Assembly: GCF_026625605.1 (NCBI RefSeq)
Contig: NZ_CP113054.1
Span: 4,402,001-4,466,000 of the forward strand
Reading direction: 5' to 3'
DNA length: 64,000 bases
Origin: Luteolibacter sp. SL250
GTDB lineage: Bacteria > Verrucomicrobiota > Verrucomicrobiia > Verrucomicrobiales > Akkermansiaceae
The notes under the pieces are model-generated. The model did no database searches and had not been told where the DNA came from. It was given only the letters and a program-made list of their open reading frames with translations. The position numbers and the translations under genes were made by a program. Below are positions 63,994 to 64,000 of the stretch, piece by piece. The stretch's first letter is position 1; each line of letters opens with the position of its first letter.

Positions 63994-64000
63994 CGGAGGT

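Overview
The window looks like chromosomal DNA from a member of the Verrucomicrobiota, probably a Luteolibacter/Akkermansiaceae-type bacterium. This is inferred from the high GC content, the style of the secreted hypothetical proteins, entericidin/DUF1328/BON stress proteins beside sigma-54 regulators, and hairpin-rich intergenic repeats; no rRNA or other phylogenetic marker is present to confirm it. Genes are dense, on both strands, and many are translationally coupled through ATGA or TGATG overlaps.

Layout. 1-12.7 kb: housekeeping and envelope genes (hemL, an FmdB-type zinc ribbon, an L,D-transpeptidase, a rhodanese, a type II NADH dehydrogenase with an extra C-terminal domain, cutA) mixed with secreted proteins of unknown function and paired-hairpin repeats. 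12.7-19.4 kb: an NtrB/NtrC-like two-component pair, a polytopic membrane protein, xseB and dxs. 19.4-29.6 kb: an entericidin-like lipoprotein, then a six-gene coupled run (sigma-54 response regulator, membrane histidine kinase, receiver protein, lipid kinase, metallophosphoesterase, flavin disulfide reductase), followed on the other strand by a BON-domain protein, an LpxR-like outer-membrane enzyme and a 56-residue DUF1328 protein. The three small envelope genes share a TGCA-N3-TGCA dyad and GG-N10-GC (-24/-12) promoter matches, suggesting one sigma-54 regulon. 29.7-33.5 kb: class I DAHP synthase, malate:quinone oxidoreductase and an M42 aminopeptidase. 33.6-40.6 kb: a leftward exopolysaccharide operon (outer-membrane barrel, Wza-like export protein, Wzc-like fusion, sugar transferase, flippase).

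40.9-56.3 kb holds the most distinctive system: a compact hybrid NRPS-PKS operon of four coupled genes. The reading is A-PCP, then KS-AT-ACP-aminotransferase-C-A(methyltransferase)-PCP, then C-A-PCP-thioesterase, then a Sfp-type phosphopantetheinyl transferase. Taken colinearly it would make a short N-methylated peptide containing a 3-amino (probably 3,4-diamino) acid formed by malonyl extension of an aminoacyl starter followed by transamination.

56.3-64 kb: a zinc-ribbon/proline-rich membrane protein, modA-modB without modC, an SGNH hydrolase with a clear terminator, an M32 carboxypeptidase coupled to tmk, and a divergent pair of small transcription factors. No tRNA, rRNA, CRISPR array, insertion sequence or phage gene was seen.
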